From: Adineta vaga | Lineage: Eukaryota; Rotifera | Assembly (NCBI GenBank): GCA_021613535.1 | Contig: CP075494.1 | Coordinates: 16,616,001 to 16,680,000, forward strand | Length of the DNA stretch: 64,000 nucleotides | Direction of reading: 5' to 3' | In this document: one piece after another, positions 24,546-35,911 of the stretch | Layout of the letters: every line of letters starts with the position of its first letter | How positions within the stretch are numbered: position 1 is the first letter of the stretch | Notes under the pieces: model-generated | Databases searched by the model: none | What the model saw: only the letters and a program-made list of their open reading frames with translations | What the model was told of the DNA's origin: nothing | Made by a program: the position numbers and the translations under genes

Positions 24546-27500
24546 ATGAAACTGATCCAATTGTTCATTTTTCTTCTATCATTTATCCAATTTGATTGTC
24601 GTTTTACATTTTATCATACAGATAATCAACAAAAATTTCAATCAATATCTGATTGTTTATATTCTTATATATTATATTCATATAAAATTGATAGTGGAGG
24701 TTATATGATGTTTTATCATTTAATACCTTATTGTCAACGATTAAATGATGAAAATGAAGAAATAATTTCATTATCAAATGAAAATATTAAAAATGAAATA
24801 AGTTTTAAAGAATTATATGAAAAAGGAATAACAAGTTTACAATTATTAGATTGGTTTATTCCAATTGATATAGTCGAAGATTATGAAATCAATGGTAAGA
24901 ATTCAACTAAATATTTTTATAATTGTTCATCTACTTGGTTTGGTTCAAAATGTCAATATCGAATAATTAATATGAATCAACCATCATTTGGTGAACTTAT
25001 TTCTGATTTTTTTGTTCATCGTAGTGAACCATCATTTGATGTTGATTATCAGATTGGTTCATGTTATTTATTTTTATCAACTTGTATTCGTGGTCCATTA
25101 CCAATGTGTCTTGATTGGCGTGAAATATGTAATGGAATAAATGATTGTATTAATGGAGAAGATGAAGAATTTTGTTATTTATTAAAAAGAAATCAATGTA
25201 CAGAAAATGAATTTCATTGTCAAAGAAGTGGAGAATGTATTCCTCAAGCATTTTTTGATGATCATGGTGACAGTTTTGATTGTCTTGATGGTAGTGATAA
25301 TACAAAACCATTTCCTCTTATTAACAAAGAACATTGTATAGAATCTGTAACATTTGATTGTGAAGAATTAAAACTTGGAAATCATGAATCATTTTCATGT
25401 GGTGATGGTCAAATTATTTTGGAAGCAATACCACATTTTTTTTCTTTTTGTAAAAATTTACGAGATAAACAAATGACTATGACAATATTTACTTCATTTA
25501 ATTATATTTCAAATTTATCATGTCGACAATATCTTATATGTTTACTTCGTCCTGATCGAATTGATTTTCTTTCACATTTACAAAATGAAATTTATTGTAA
25601 AATTTCTCTTGAACATTGTCCATTAAAATGGTTAGTTTTTCCTGAATATCCAATACTTTATTCATTTTTTCAATTTGTTTATTTGACCAATCGATCAAGA
25701 AATGATCTTACACCTGATTTTATATGTTTTAATGGATCTCGATGTCCAAAATATTTATTCTGTTCAATAGATATTGGAATGCGTAATGGTCTTCATTGTT
25801 GTAACGGAATTAATATAACTCGTACAATAATTACAATGTGGTTTTCACTTCAAAATATTTTTCCAAATATTTTTAGAAATTGTTTTGAAACAACTCGAGA
25901 TGAAAGAAGAATTCCTTCGAATTTACAAAAGAGAAGTAATGAATCACCTAAGAAACTTTTATTTGGATATTTTTGTGATGGTTATCAAGATTTACCATAT
26001 AATTATTATAATGAAACCGATACAGATGAAAGTGATTGTTATTTATGGCCATGTAATAATCCTTATACTCGATGTAATCAATATTCAAGTTGTTTAAATG
26101 GTCTTGATGAACTCAATTGTTCACGTAGTTATTGTTCATCTAATGAACTTCCTTGTGAATATAATGGCGGTGCACGACCTCCTCAAAATTATTGTATATC
26201 TGTATTAGATTTAGCAGAAGAATATATAAATATTGATACAACTAAATATCTTGAACGTATTATACATATAGTTAATGAAACAATCAATAATATTAATAAA
26301 AATTATTTATTTTGGAATGAAAATAAATGTATTACTATAGAATATAATAATAATAATAAAACACATTCTCTTATTGGAAATAATGATGATGTATGTCTAA
26401 TACCAAACTTTCGTCGAAGTTTTGATTTGTTACAAAATAATGTTATGAAAAATGAAAAAAGATTATGTCATTTTCGTTTCTATTATATTCCAGATTATGC
26501 ACAACGTCCATTTCTTCAATCATTACGTTTAGGATATTTTCCATCAGTTATTATTCCGCAAGTTTCTCATCAATCAACTTTAATTGAATTTAATGAATCA
26601 ATTAGTAAAGATTTTGATAATAATTGGTATTGTAATCGAGGATTTCCTATTTTATATGAAAATAATCAAACAATTCGATGTCTTTGTCCACCAAGTTATT
26701 ATGGTTTACGATGTCAATGGCAAAATCAACGTATAAGTTTAACAATTCAATTAAAATATTATAGTTTTATATATGAAATGCCTATTTTTCAAGTTATTAT
26801 TATGCTTTTAGATAATCAAGGAGAAATAACACCATATTATGAACAAATAATTTATGTTCCAAAACGTGATTGTGGAATAAAATATAATTTATATTTACTT
26901 TATCCTAATCGTCCAAAGAATAATTCAATAAATTATTCAATTCGTATTGATATTTTTAATCGAATAACATTAAAATATTGGTCAAGTTGGTATTTTCCAA
27001 TATTATTTCCATTTTTACCTGTTAATCGAATTTCAACCCATTTATTAATACCTTTAAATCCTCAACAAATAGAATTGTCATGTTCATTATCATGTGGAAA
27101 TTCTGGTAAATGTATTAAATATATTAATCAAAATTCATCATATTTTTGTCAATGTAATTCAGGTTATTCAGGATTAAATTGTCAAATAAAACATAATTGT
27201 TCTTGTTCATTTGATTCATTTTGTCTTAGTTCATCAATTTGTATTTGTTCATTATATAAATTTGGTGAAAAATGTTATTTAAAACATACTGTTTGTCAAT
27301 CATTAACTAATCCTTGTAAAAATAATGGTCAATGTATTCCAATTGATAATCGTATTACTTTAAACAAGTTTACATGTACATGTAAAGAAGGTTTTTTTGG
27401 AGAACGATGTGAAAATATTGAAAATCGAATTGAAATAATCTTATCTGAAAAAACAATAAAATCAATGTCAATTATTTTTGTTCATTTAATAACAATATAT

Positions 27501-29006
27501 GAAACAAGAAATCATTTAGAAAATATTTTATTAAAACAAATTAAATCTGGTGAAAATCGTATGATAATTCATACAATAATTCCATTTCATCTTATTTTTA
27601 TTAAAATATCTTTTGATGAAGAATATTATTTAATTATTCGTCGAGAAAAATATATTCAATCAGAATTAATTAAAACAAAATTATTAATAAATAATCAATG
27701 TTTATTTATTGAAAATTTATTAAATAAAACATTAAAAACATATTCTTATCTTCATCGTATTAAATATTATCCATTATTATGTCGAGAAAATAAACAATTA
27801 GAATGTTTTTATGATGAAATTTATATGTGTATTTGTGATCAAGATCGATTTTCAAATTGTTTTTTATTTAATCGAAATTTAACATTTAATTGTAATCAAA
27901 CACAAAATCCATGTGAAAATAATGGAAAATGTTTTTTAAATAATCAAACATGTTCAAGTACAATTAAATGTATATGTTCAGGTTGTTTTTATGGTACAAG
28001 ATGTCAATTAACAACTGAAGGTTTTGTTTTATCACTTGATTATATTCTTAGTTATCATATTAGACCAAATATTTCATTTATTTATCAACCAATTATTATT
28101 AAAATTAGTTTAATTTTAATAATTATTATTTTTATTTTTGGATTTATTAATGCTTTATTTTCTATTGTAACATTTCGTATGAAACAAAGTCAAACTATTG
28201 GTTGTGGAAGTTATTTATTAATATCTGGATGGATTTCTATTCTAATTATATTTATTTTATTAATTAAATTTATTCATTTACTTTTATCACAAATGAATAT
28301 TTATGAAAATTATTTTATTTTAAATTTTAATTGTATTTTATTAGATATTTTAATTCGAATTCTTTTAGCAATAAATGATTGGCTTGATGGATGTATTTCT
28401 ATTGAACGTGTTATAACAATTAAACAAGGTGTGAAATTTAATAAAAAACAAAGTAAAAAAATAGCTAAATGGATTATTTTAATTGTTTTTCTTATTACAA
28501 TTCTTAGTCATATTCATGATCCATTTCATCGTCAATTAATTGAAGATATTGATATTGATGAAAAACGTATTTGGTGTATTGTTCAATATTCTTCTTTATT
28601 TAATAAATATAATACATTTATAACATTATTTCATTTTTTAATACCATTTACAATTAATTTTATTTCAACAATAATAATAATAATATCATTAGCTCATCAT
28701 CGTTCAACAATTCAACCAAGATTATCTTATATTGAACATTTAAAATTACAATTTAAAGAACATAATCATCATTTTATAGCATCATTTACATTTGTTATAT
28801 TAGGATTACCTCGTCTTATTATATCATTTATAAGTGGTTGTATGAAATCACCAAATTATTCATTCTTATTTTTATCTGCTTATCTTCTTTCATTTTTACC
28901 ATCAATGATGACATTTATTGTTTATGTATTACCATCAAAAACATATAAAAATCAATTTAATACTGTTGCTCAACAAACATGTAAACGTTTTCATATTCAA
29001 ATATGA
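24546..29006 (+). CDS. Giant LDLa/EGF-ectodomain receptor with rhodopsin-like 7TM
   Basis: A single uninterrupted exon of 1486 residues. Order: signal peptide (1-18); LDLa modules with CLDWREICNGINDC..DEEFC (about 190-215) and CTENEFHCQRSGEC..CLDGSDN (about 220-255); an LDLa-like block CNNPYTRCNQYSSC (about 505-525); EGF modules CLCPPSYYGLRC (about 715), CGNSGKC..CNSGYSGLNC (about 855-885), CKNNGQC..CKEGFFGERC (about 920-960) and CENNGKC..CFYGTRC (about 1120-1155); then seven hydrophobic segments (about 1180-1470), with ISIERVI at the DRY position. NPxxY is not evident. LDLa modules on 7TM receptors are known in relaxin-type receptors, but the Leu-rich repeats of those are absent here. Very high A/T in third codon positions. 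It is the intact paralogue of the gene at 11923. Confidence 0.85.
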   Translation: MKLIQLFIFLLSFIQFDCRFTFYHTDNQQKFQSISDCLYSYILYSYKIDSGGYMMFYHLIPYCQRLNDENEEIISLSNENIKNEISFKELYEKGITSLQLLDWFIPIDIVEDYEINGKNSTKYFYNCSSTWFGSKCQYRIINMNQPSFGELISDFFVHRSEPSFDVDYQIGSCYLFLSTCIRGPLPMCLDWREICNGINDCINGEDEEFCYLLKRNQCTENEFHCQRSGECIPQAFFDDHGDSFDCLDGSDNTKPFPLINKEHCIESVTFDCEELKLGNHESFSCGDGQIILEAIPHFFSFCKNLRDKQMTMTIFTSFNYISNLSCRQYLICLLRPDRIDFLSHLQNEIYCKISLEHCPLKWLVFPEYPILYSFFQFVYLTNRSRNDLTPDFICFNGSRCPKYLFCSIDIGMRNGLHCCNGINITRTIITMWFSLQNIFPNIFRNCFETTRDERRIPSNLQKRSNESPKKLLFGYFCDGYQDLPYNYYNETDTDESDCYLWPCNNPYTRCNQYSSCLNGLDELNCSRSYCSSNELPCEYNGGARPPQNYCISVLDLAEEYINIDTTKYLERIIHIVNETINNINKNYLFWNENKCITIEYNNNNKTHSLIGNNDDVCLIPNFRRSFDLLQNNVMKNEKRLCHFRFYYIPDYAQRPFLQSLRLGYFPSVIIPQVSHQSTLIEFNESISKDFDNNWYCNRGFPILYENNQTIRCLCPPSYYGLRCQWQNQRISLTIQLKYYSFIYEMPIFQVIIMLLDNQGEITPYYEQIIYVPKRDCGIKYNLYLLYPNRPKNNSINYSIRIDIFNRITLKYWSSWYFPILFPFLPVNRISTHLLIPLNPQQIELSCSLSCGNSGKCIKYINQNSSYFCQCNSGYSGLNCQIKHNCSCSFDSFCLSSSICICSLYKFGEKCYLKHTVCQSLTNPCKNNGQCIPIDNRITLNKFTCTCKEGFFGERCENIENRIEIILSEKTIKSMSIIFVHLITIYETRNHLENILLKQIKSGENRMIIHTIIPFHLIFIKISFDEEYYLIIRREKYIQSELIKTKLLINNQCLFIENLLNKTLKTYSYLHRIKYYPLLCRENKQLECFYDEIYMCICDQDRFSNCFLFNRNLTFNCNQTQNPCENNGKCFLNNQTCSSTIKCICSGCFYGTRCQLTTEGFVLSLDYILSYHIRPNISFIYQPIIIKISLILIIIIFIFGFINALFSIVTFRMKQSQTIGCGSYLLISGWISILIIFILLIKFIHLLLSQMNIYENYFILNFNCILLDILIRILLAINDWLDGCISIERVITIKQGVKFNKKQSKKIAKWIILIVFLITILSHIHDPFHRQLIEDIDIDEKRIWCIVQYSSLFNKYNTFITLFHFLIPFTINFISTIIIIISLAHHRSTIQPRLSYIEHLKLQFKEHNHHFIASFTFVILGLPRLIISFISGCMKSPNYSFLFLSAYLLSFLPSMMTFIVYVLPSKTYKNQFNTVAQQTCKRFHIQI

Positions 29007-29634
29007 TCACTATAGTCTTAAAAAATTTCTAACTTTAGAGAATGTTCTAATCAAAAATGAAGTATTAAGATATGACTTCATTTTAGTATAATCTTTATTG
29101 TATTGTATATCGTATATTCTTGAATAAAAAATGTTCATAAAATTCTCGCTTTTCCTCACATTCGAAACATCATTGCACTGATATAAACCTTTGAGTACTT
29201 TATAAAAATAATATAAATATTTGATTTCTTTTCATTTGATGTGAAATTTTGTCGAATCACTCTCAACAATCAATTTCGCTACTATAGACTAAATCAGAAT
29301 CTATTAAAAATATCCTAAGGATCATATCATATATGACTACCACAAAAAATCAGTGTGAAATCTGAAACTAGTGTATGAGTACCTTCCGGACATCAAAACA
29401 CCGAGAATAATGATTTTCTTATATACCATTTGATGCGCCGCAACGAACTCTTCACAACCTTGAATTCCGGTTTTTTCTACCAATAATTTGAAAAAAATCC
29501 GGTGGGGTTCTTTCTGGACACTAAAATATTATGCAGAAGAAAAATTTTCTTGTATTTCTCTACATCAAATCTATACGCATACGCACCTATACATCAAAAC
29601 ATTTATCAAAGTTTTTTGATTAAAAGAAAGTTTA
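29007..29634. other. Intergenic
   Basis: No gene seen. Contains the ACTAAAATATTATGCAGAAG repeat near 29520 and two short CCGGACATCAAA/TCTGGACACTAAA-like motifs (29388 and 29513) that may bound a small decayed element. Confidence 0.4.
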
Positions 29635-29849
29635 TTAATTGAGTAATGTTAAAACATTAGAAGCGGTGAGTTCTCTCGAATAAAGACGAAATTCATCAAC
29701 AACACCGTAGACTTGATCATGTATCTCATGACAAATCTTGCCATTCACTGTATTTCCCAAGAAAATGAAGTTCTTTTGTTCACTACCAACATAGAGAAAT
29801 GGAACAATTGAATTTCTCAAAGTTCCATTAACATATAGAGACGAAGCCC
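29635..29849 (-). pseudogene. Truncated LamG/concanavalin-like domain fragment
   Basis: On the minus strand the frame encodes the last strands of a LamG_3-type domain: SLYVNGTLRNSIVPFLYVGS, then YGVVDEFRLYSRELTASNVL and a stop at 29635. The rest of the domain, and any signal peptide, are missing: immediately upstream lies the telomere-like array. It looks like the 3' stub of a gene whose 5' part was lost at a break point capped by telomere-like repeats. Confidence 0.65.
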
Positions 29850-29854
29850 ATTAT

Positions 29855-29914
29855 CCACACCCACACCCACCCACACCCTCACCCACCCTCACCCACACCC
29901 ACCCACACCCTCAA
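29855..29914. repeat. Telomere-like C-rich array
   Basis: About 60 bases composed almost only of CACCCACAC and CACCCTCAC units (read as GTGTGGGTG/GAGGGTG on the minus strand). It is the longest uninterrupted array in the window and, unlike the hairpin copies, lacks an opposing arm. Directly adjacent to the truncated LamG fragment. Confidence 0.8.
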
Positions 29915-30141
29915 ATACTCTTCTTTCGCTGAAACGAACATTATCGTCAAAAAACGATCGTCGAAATTGATATCCTCGATATCAATATCAGCATTTCTTA
30001 TAAATAAGCTTTTCGATAAACTTTGATTCGATAATCTTTATTTCGACGATGGGACTTTGAGCGAAGAGCATACATATCAACGAAGTAAATATTGTTATCT
30101 ATGGTGTAAATCAATGATAACGTTTTCTTCCTTCCTGTGCA

Positions 30142-30150
30142 TATATAAAA
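30142..30150 (+). promoter_or_regulatory. Probable TATA box of the tail-collar gene
   Basis: TATATAAAA lies 72 bases before the ATG at 30214, followed about 30 bases later by a plausible initiator region (ATCAGTTCTG). The position fits a short 5' untranslated region. Confidence 0.5.
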
Positions 30151-30213
30151 ACTCCGGGTAGTCGATATCAGTTCTGTATTATTTTCAATCTTTTTTTAGC
30201 TATCAAGATATCG

Positions 30214-32581
30214 ATGGTTACACTCCAGCTCATCTACATACTTTTATTTACCTGCGATATTGGTGCTCTCACGATGAGAATGGGCTCAGCTAATGTAACA
30301 TCGGATGCAGAGCAGATTCATGATGCCGTATACAATCAAAATCTGAAAAACGAGCCAAGTTTAGGGACGGCCGTCGTAAATACCCAAGTGCTGACAGTAT
30401 TCAGTTATCAAGGTAGTCAAATTTACGTGTACAGCGCTCTGTCAAATGCAAATGAAAATCTACTCACGCCTCAGAAGTGGATCTTCTATTTTGTACCGAT
30501 CATGCTACCGGCCATAAATGATCCAACCGACAAATGGGTATTTACAGTCAAAAATGAAGTTAGAATCAAGTTAATGTTGAGTAACGCCGATGTTGAAGAA
30601 CTGGCAAAAAGTGCAATCATTAGGAAATATGATCTGGCTATTTCTCAATATTCAAAATTCTGGGACGTAGCTCCCTTGATGATCGATTCATTGATGGCTT
30701 ACATTGTTCGAGGAACAAACTTGCCTGTTGAAGGTGTTCATCCTTACAAAGCCGTGCATCCTAATCAGTTGACGATGGAATTTCGCTTCTACTGTTCTTC
30801 GGAAGATCATGCAAAAGAAATTGTAGAAAACATTATTGATGATATGTATGAAATCGAAGTAGGATTTTACTTTGCCGGCTTTAAACAAGTCACAACCAAC
30901 CTAGTCTCAATTACCAGTGATCAGTTGAAGAGTGTGCTCAGCAAAACAATTGCGGACGGTGGAAATAAAAACGCTCAGTATATGCATCGAAATCAAGGAT
31001 CAACATTTGTGAGCAAGTATGTGACGAATGTAAAGAAAATGATTTACATGGAAAATTTAAACGCAAATGTGTCATCATTATCAGCCGGTCTAGAAGATCA
31101 ATTCATTTCGTTGTTACAACAAGGTATATATATATTTTTGTGATATGCGCGCAATTTGATGCATTTACCGTTCTCATTGTAGGAATGACGTTTTCGGATG
31201 AGGCAAAACTCGACGCTAAACTGTACGATCAAGTTTGGTCGCCCTCGGACTTGAATACTGATCGAATAACAAGTGAAATAAAGAAAATGTTCACATACAA
31301 TCAAACTGAAACGGAGCGACATAACTTTTCCGACAACTTTTTTGACTTTAATCAGGCATATGCACAATCATCGTCTAGTTCAGGTAGTGGCAGCGTGAGT
31401 ATTTTTGGCCTTGGTTCTGCTAGCGGTGGCGGCGGATCATCGAGTTCATCGTCAGGCCATCTATTAACTACAGCACAGTCGATATTTTCACAAACCGAAA
31501 TCCAAAATTTCCTCACCCAAGAATCAATTGAAACAGCATGGTCAGGTGAAAAATTCATTCCTAAGTCATTCTCTGTTTACAAACTCACCGATATTACGGA
31601 TCGACTTCAAGTTGCAATCATTGCCAAACAACTAATTGCTGAGAAGGCCAATGGAGCTATTGTTCGTACAGTAAACACACGAAGCAGCGCATCGTTACCG
31701 AGCGCACGCTCATTTATTATTACAGGTAAATTTCACGATGACTTAATGTGGAAGGGTATTAGGATCGAGCATAAATATTTTTCCTGTGCCTCTGTGATAC
31801 CATCCCTCCTGCTGTATCCATCTTTTTGAAAACTCAAACAGTGTAGGGAATTTCTCTTTATCACTGTTTATACCCTGATATTATAAAATGTTTTCAATTA
31901 CAATTATCTAACTCCTCACTACCCGTTTTTCCTCTCGCATGATTCTCAACAAGTTTTCATATATGCATTTATATCACAGGCGAAATCAAAATGTACTCAG
32001 GCAACGCATCATCACTACCCGAGTCTTGGGTCTTCTGCCATGGGCAAGCGCTTCCTCGAATAGAATATCAACGTCTGTTTTCGGTTATTGGTGAAACATT
32101 TGGGGTCGGGGATGGAAAAACAACGTTCAATGTACCAGATTTCCGTGGTAGATTTCCTTTGGGCCTCAATCCACTTAACAATCAGTCGGCTGGTGTGAAC
32201 TATGGAGGAAGCTCAACACAAACACTTACAGTCGATCAAATACCTGTCCACCGACATAACAGAGGAACATTGACAACCATGAATACAGGCAGTCATGCTC
32301 ATCCTATCAATGATACAGGACACAATCATGGTGGTTCAACAGATACAAGACCCGGCGGTGGAGGTGGATATAATCTGAAAGTCAATGGCGGTGGCAACTT
32401 TAACGATCAAACTAGTCACGTACACACAATCCCTACTGGTCGTACTGGAATATCGATTTTGACTGGCGGCATACACAATCATACAATCAATGGTTTAACA
32501 GATTATGTTGGAGGAGGAAAATCATTCAGTATTATGCCACCGTATCAAACTGTTGATTTCATCATTTACACCGGAGATTAA
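30214..32581 (+). CDS. Secreted protein with C-terminal phage tail-collar domain (three exons)
   Basis: Exons 30214-31123, 31183-31725 and 31980-32581; both introns are phase 1, with GTATAT..TTGTAG and GTAAAT..CACAG ends, giving about 684 residues. The N-terminus has a signal peptide (MVTLQLIYILLFTC), followed by about 470 residues I do not recognise, including a Ser/Gly-rich linker near 31370-31450. Exon 3 encodes a tail-collar domain (Pfam family of phage tail-fibre collar and microcystin-dependent proteins): WVFCHGQALPRIEYQRLFSV, FNVPDFRGRFPLG, then a Gly/His-rich region with HRHN, HNHGG and HNHT motifs and a final MPPYQTVDFII. Base composition is more balanced than neighbouring genes. The collar domain occupies its own phase-1-bounded exon. 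Secretion is well supported; the function of the fusion is unknown. Confidence 0.8.
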
Positions 32582-32988
32582 TCAGATAGTTGGTCATCGT
32601 ATAAAGAAAATAGATCGAACGGTTCCACTATTACTTCATTTTAGTGATCACTTTTTCTTTCTTTTTTTCAATAAAATATAACTTCCTCTACGAAAAGGAG
32701 GGTCATATGAAATGAAATGAGTTTGTTTGTATATTTGTGTCTGTGCTAGTAACTGCATAAGGACTTGTAGTTGTGTGTGTAGGTATTTGGTTCATCATTT
32801 ATCCGCACTCAGTCACACTCATACTCACCCACACTCTTCAGTTTTTAAGAACTCAAATGAAATAAAGTTCGTTCATTTCAGTTATTTGAAACAACTAGAG
32901 TGAAATGTGAACTGCCCATAACAGACCATCTTCTAGGCTATTTAATATTAATTATAGTCAACGTATTCTAAAAGAACGATAGTTGTAC

Positions 32989-33388
32989 AAGTGTTTTAGC
33001 CAAATGTCTTTATCATAGTAATCTTTTTACTGGATTTTACATTTATAGATTGACAAGTGTCAAACTTCGCAAGGAAATGAAACATTGTTTCCAATTGGGA
33101 TTGAATGTTATTACTAATAGACAAATCTAATAGATATTATAAAAGGATGGAAAAGATCAAACTGATTCAATATTATAAGATTTCTATTAAAATGAAAATC
33201 AGACATTTCATATATATATATATATATATATTGTCATTAAGTGTATGAATTATCGATTGTTCAATAAATTGCTGTTTATTCTCTATCTCGACTTTATATT
33301 CTATTGTTTATTATTTGAGACTAATAATCAGTTTTTTTATGAAAAACTATACAAAACTTCCGATAATTAAATATCTTTCATTTAAATC
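32989..33388 (+). pseudogene. Duplicated 3' end of the receptor gene at 22571
   Basis: Closely similar to 23410-23808: it repeats the last ~45 codons (GFYIYRLTSVKLRKEMKHC) and the stop, plus about 250 bp of 3' flank including a TA repeat, expanded here. It lacks the rest of the receptor. Similarity stops at the point where the source locus has its telomere-like hairpin (23811). Confidence 0.85.
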
Positions 33389-34427
33389 ATATTGACTACT
33401 GTAAAGATTGAATGTCTTATAAGTTTTTCTTTTTCAAACATAAAGTGTAATGGTATAAAAATACAGAATAAATATTCAAACACAACATAATTAAACGAGT
33501 GATTTATCTTTGTAGATAAGATTTTAGTAGGGAAACTCTTCAAAATAAATACATAACACTGAGGGTGTAAAAATGTTCTAATAGAGTTGTATGTTTGTAA
33601 CTTGGGATTTGTTTAGTATGAATATGATAAGAATAAAAAAGTTTAATGATATCATTCTTTCAATTGCATTATTAAAATTCACTTCTATTGAAGCATATTT
33701 TTATGAAATAAGAATAAAAAAGAGATATAGTAGTTATTCAGTTTTTTCTTCGCTTTTAATCAATATTGTAGAGTATCAAAAGATATCTATAAACAATGTG
33801 TTGAAAAGAAAAGTTTATATAAAAAAAGAAAAAGAATCACATACTACAAATGAACAAAATTTAGTGTGTCGGTGTGTATAGGTGAATGTGAGCGTTGATG
33901 AGAGTGAAGTAAAGAGCACACACCCACATCCACACCCGGTCGTTAAATTGAGTGGTCCATCGCTTATGGAAATATAATAAAACACATCGATACCGTATCG
34001 ATAGGACAATGAAAGACGATCGGTATAATAATATTGTCAATTGAAATGATTAGATATTAATTTTGAAAAGTTTCTAGTGAATGAGTTGATTAGGAGTAAA
34101 ATGCTTTTAGAGGGTGTGAGTAAATCATTTGATTTATGAGCTGAGAAAATCTTTATCGTATTTTAAGATTGACGAACTGATATGATTTACATACTTTCAG
34201 TAGACAGTTAGCAGCATTGCATTCTATTACTTGTAAATTATCTAAATTACAATAATCAATGCATCGATCGCCCAAAAAAATTTGTTCAAATCTTTATTTT
34301 CAATATATTTCCTCTATGATAAATAGATATTTTTATAAACTCGTCAATATGTCGATATAAACTTATCTATTCTTTCTTCTAGCTATATCTTTCTTTATTC
34401 TATTTGTTGCATCTGTTCTTTTTTAGT
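33389..34427. other. Intergenic with a weak telomere-like hairpin
   Basis: No supported gene. At about 33864-33937 GTGTGTCGGTGTGTATAGGT faces CACACACCCACATCCACACC across a short loop; this is a diverged member of the hairpin family. A weaker C-rich tract (ACTCACCCACACTC) occurs upstream near 32822. Confidence 0.5.
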
Positions 34428-35502
34428 GTACTCAAAAAGTGAGTACACTACTATAATCGGTCTGTATGTCCGTCCGTCCGGCTGTTTACACGATAACTCT
34501 TCACAACTACATTCGATTGAGCTGAAACTTTGTGCACATAATTGTCTCATCAATATCTCGGTCGAGAGAAGAAGATGAGAATGATCTCTTAAGAAATGGC
34601 TGAGTTATCGAAAAAATTGTCATTTTTGACCAGACCATCCCTGAGGAGGGATACAGGGTTTTTCTGAAAAAATATTTTCTCTCAAAATTATTTAAAACAG
34701 GTATGAATCGACTCAGTTTTTAACGCTGATTCCGAATCGATATTGGTTTTGAGTCAAATTGTAGTTTACTAATGGAAAAATGCTTCAAAAAGGTCTCAAA
34801 ATGCGCAAAAACTGTATTTTAACACCGAATTGCCTAAATACGTTTCATATGATCTGTAGTTTAAGATTTTCCCAAATGATTGGTTTTGTAGCTAGTCGGA
34901 ACGACTATCAAAAGAGAAAAACCTGATCTCCAAACCTACTAATATTGATGATCTATCATGAAAATGCTGATATGTGTATCTATCATAGATCTTTTATAGA
35001 TTCATGAGGTTGCATATGACCGTTATTCCGATAGATTCCAATACAAAAATTCATTCATAACTCAACATGAAAAATCTTGCTTATTGAAAAATTTCTCTTG
35101 GTAATTTTGATGCGTAGACATTGTGGAATGGTCCATCTCTCCCATACACTTTTTGCAGTACACATAACTCTTGGATAAAATCCGAAGTTTCCGCATTTAT
35201 TACAATATGATTCTTGAGAAGAAGAAATAAATGCGGAAACTTCGGATTTTATCCGAAAGTTATGTATACTGCAAAAAGTGTTTGAGATAGAAGATACAGG
35301 GAGAAATCAGTATTTTTTCAATAGCTCAGCAATGATTTGTCCAATCAGGCTCATCTTCGAATTCGAGCGAGATATTGATTTGACACTATTCTGTACAAAA
35401 TTGCATTATAATCAAATTAGTCTCTCGGGAGTTATCGTGTAAACAGACGGACGGAGACACTGCATGATCGATTCTAGTAGTGTATACTCACTTGTTGAGT
35501 AC
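34428..35502. mobile_element. Foldback DNA element with long inverted ends
   Basis: The left end (GTACTCAAAAAGTGAGTACA) and the reverse complement of the right end (GTACTCAACAAGTGAGTATA) match. Similarity continues inwards, with CTGTTTACACGATAACTC shared by both ends, and more weakly to about 190 bases (ATCAATATCTCG in both). No coding frame of useful length exists inside. Consistent with a non-autonomous foldback or MITE-type transposon; target duplications were not defined. Confidence 0.7.
35150..35280. repeat. Internal palindrome of the foldback element
   Basis: Arms 35150-35203 and 35226-35280 are near-perfect complements (both carry AAATCCGAAGTTTCCGCATT or its complement), with about 20 bases between them. 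This nested hairpin is separate from the terminal inverted repeats. Confidence 0.75.
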
Positions 35503-35906
35503 CCAAAAAGTATCTTATATAAAAATCGGTACCAAAAGTTTTGGTAAATTCATAACTTTAAAAAAAATCTATTTGACAAAGTTAGTGAAGCTACTTATTG
35601 AACATCCAGAATGAAAATGGAGCTCTAAGATTAAGAGTTTTACCGCCGAGGGTGGTCACGGTCGCGTTGATTATTGAAAAAAGAGAATCGTTTTTCTTCT
35701 GTGGTGTAAAGTCACATTTTCTGCGACGTTATTATCATAACATCTCATGGTGATAACGTATAAGAGTCTACTAGTGTCTGGTAAAAAATTTATAGTGGGG
35801 GAGGGGTATTGCGCCACTAGAGTACGTTCAAACAACACAATGAAGAGTATTATTGATCAATTACTACTTTAAATTAGATAAGCATGTGAAAAAGAAATCG
35901 TCATAT
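35503..35906. other. Spacer between two mobile elements
   Basis: No gene or repeat recognised. It ends at the GAATT target site of the LTR element. Confidence 0.4.
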
Positions 35907-35911
35907 GAATT
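35907..35911. repeat. Target-site duplication, left copy
   Basis: GAATT immediately before the 5' LTR; the same five bases follow the 3' LTR at 44283-44287. A 5-bp duplication is usual for gypsy-type integrases. Confidence 0.9.

Noticed and set aside
29855-29914. CRISPR-like repeat array
   Set aside because: The units are 6-10 bp telomere-like repeats without spacers.
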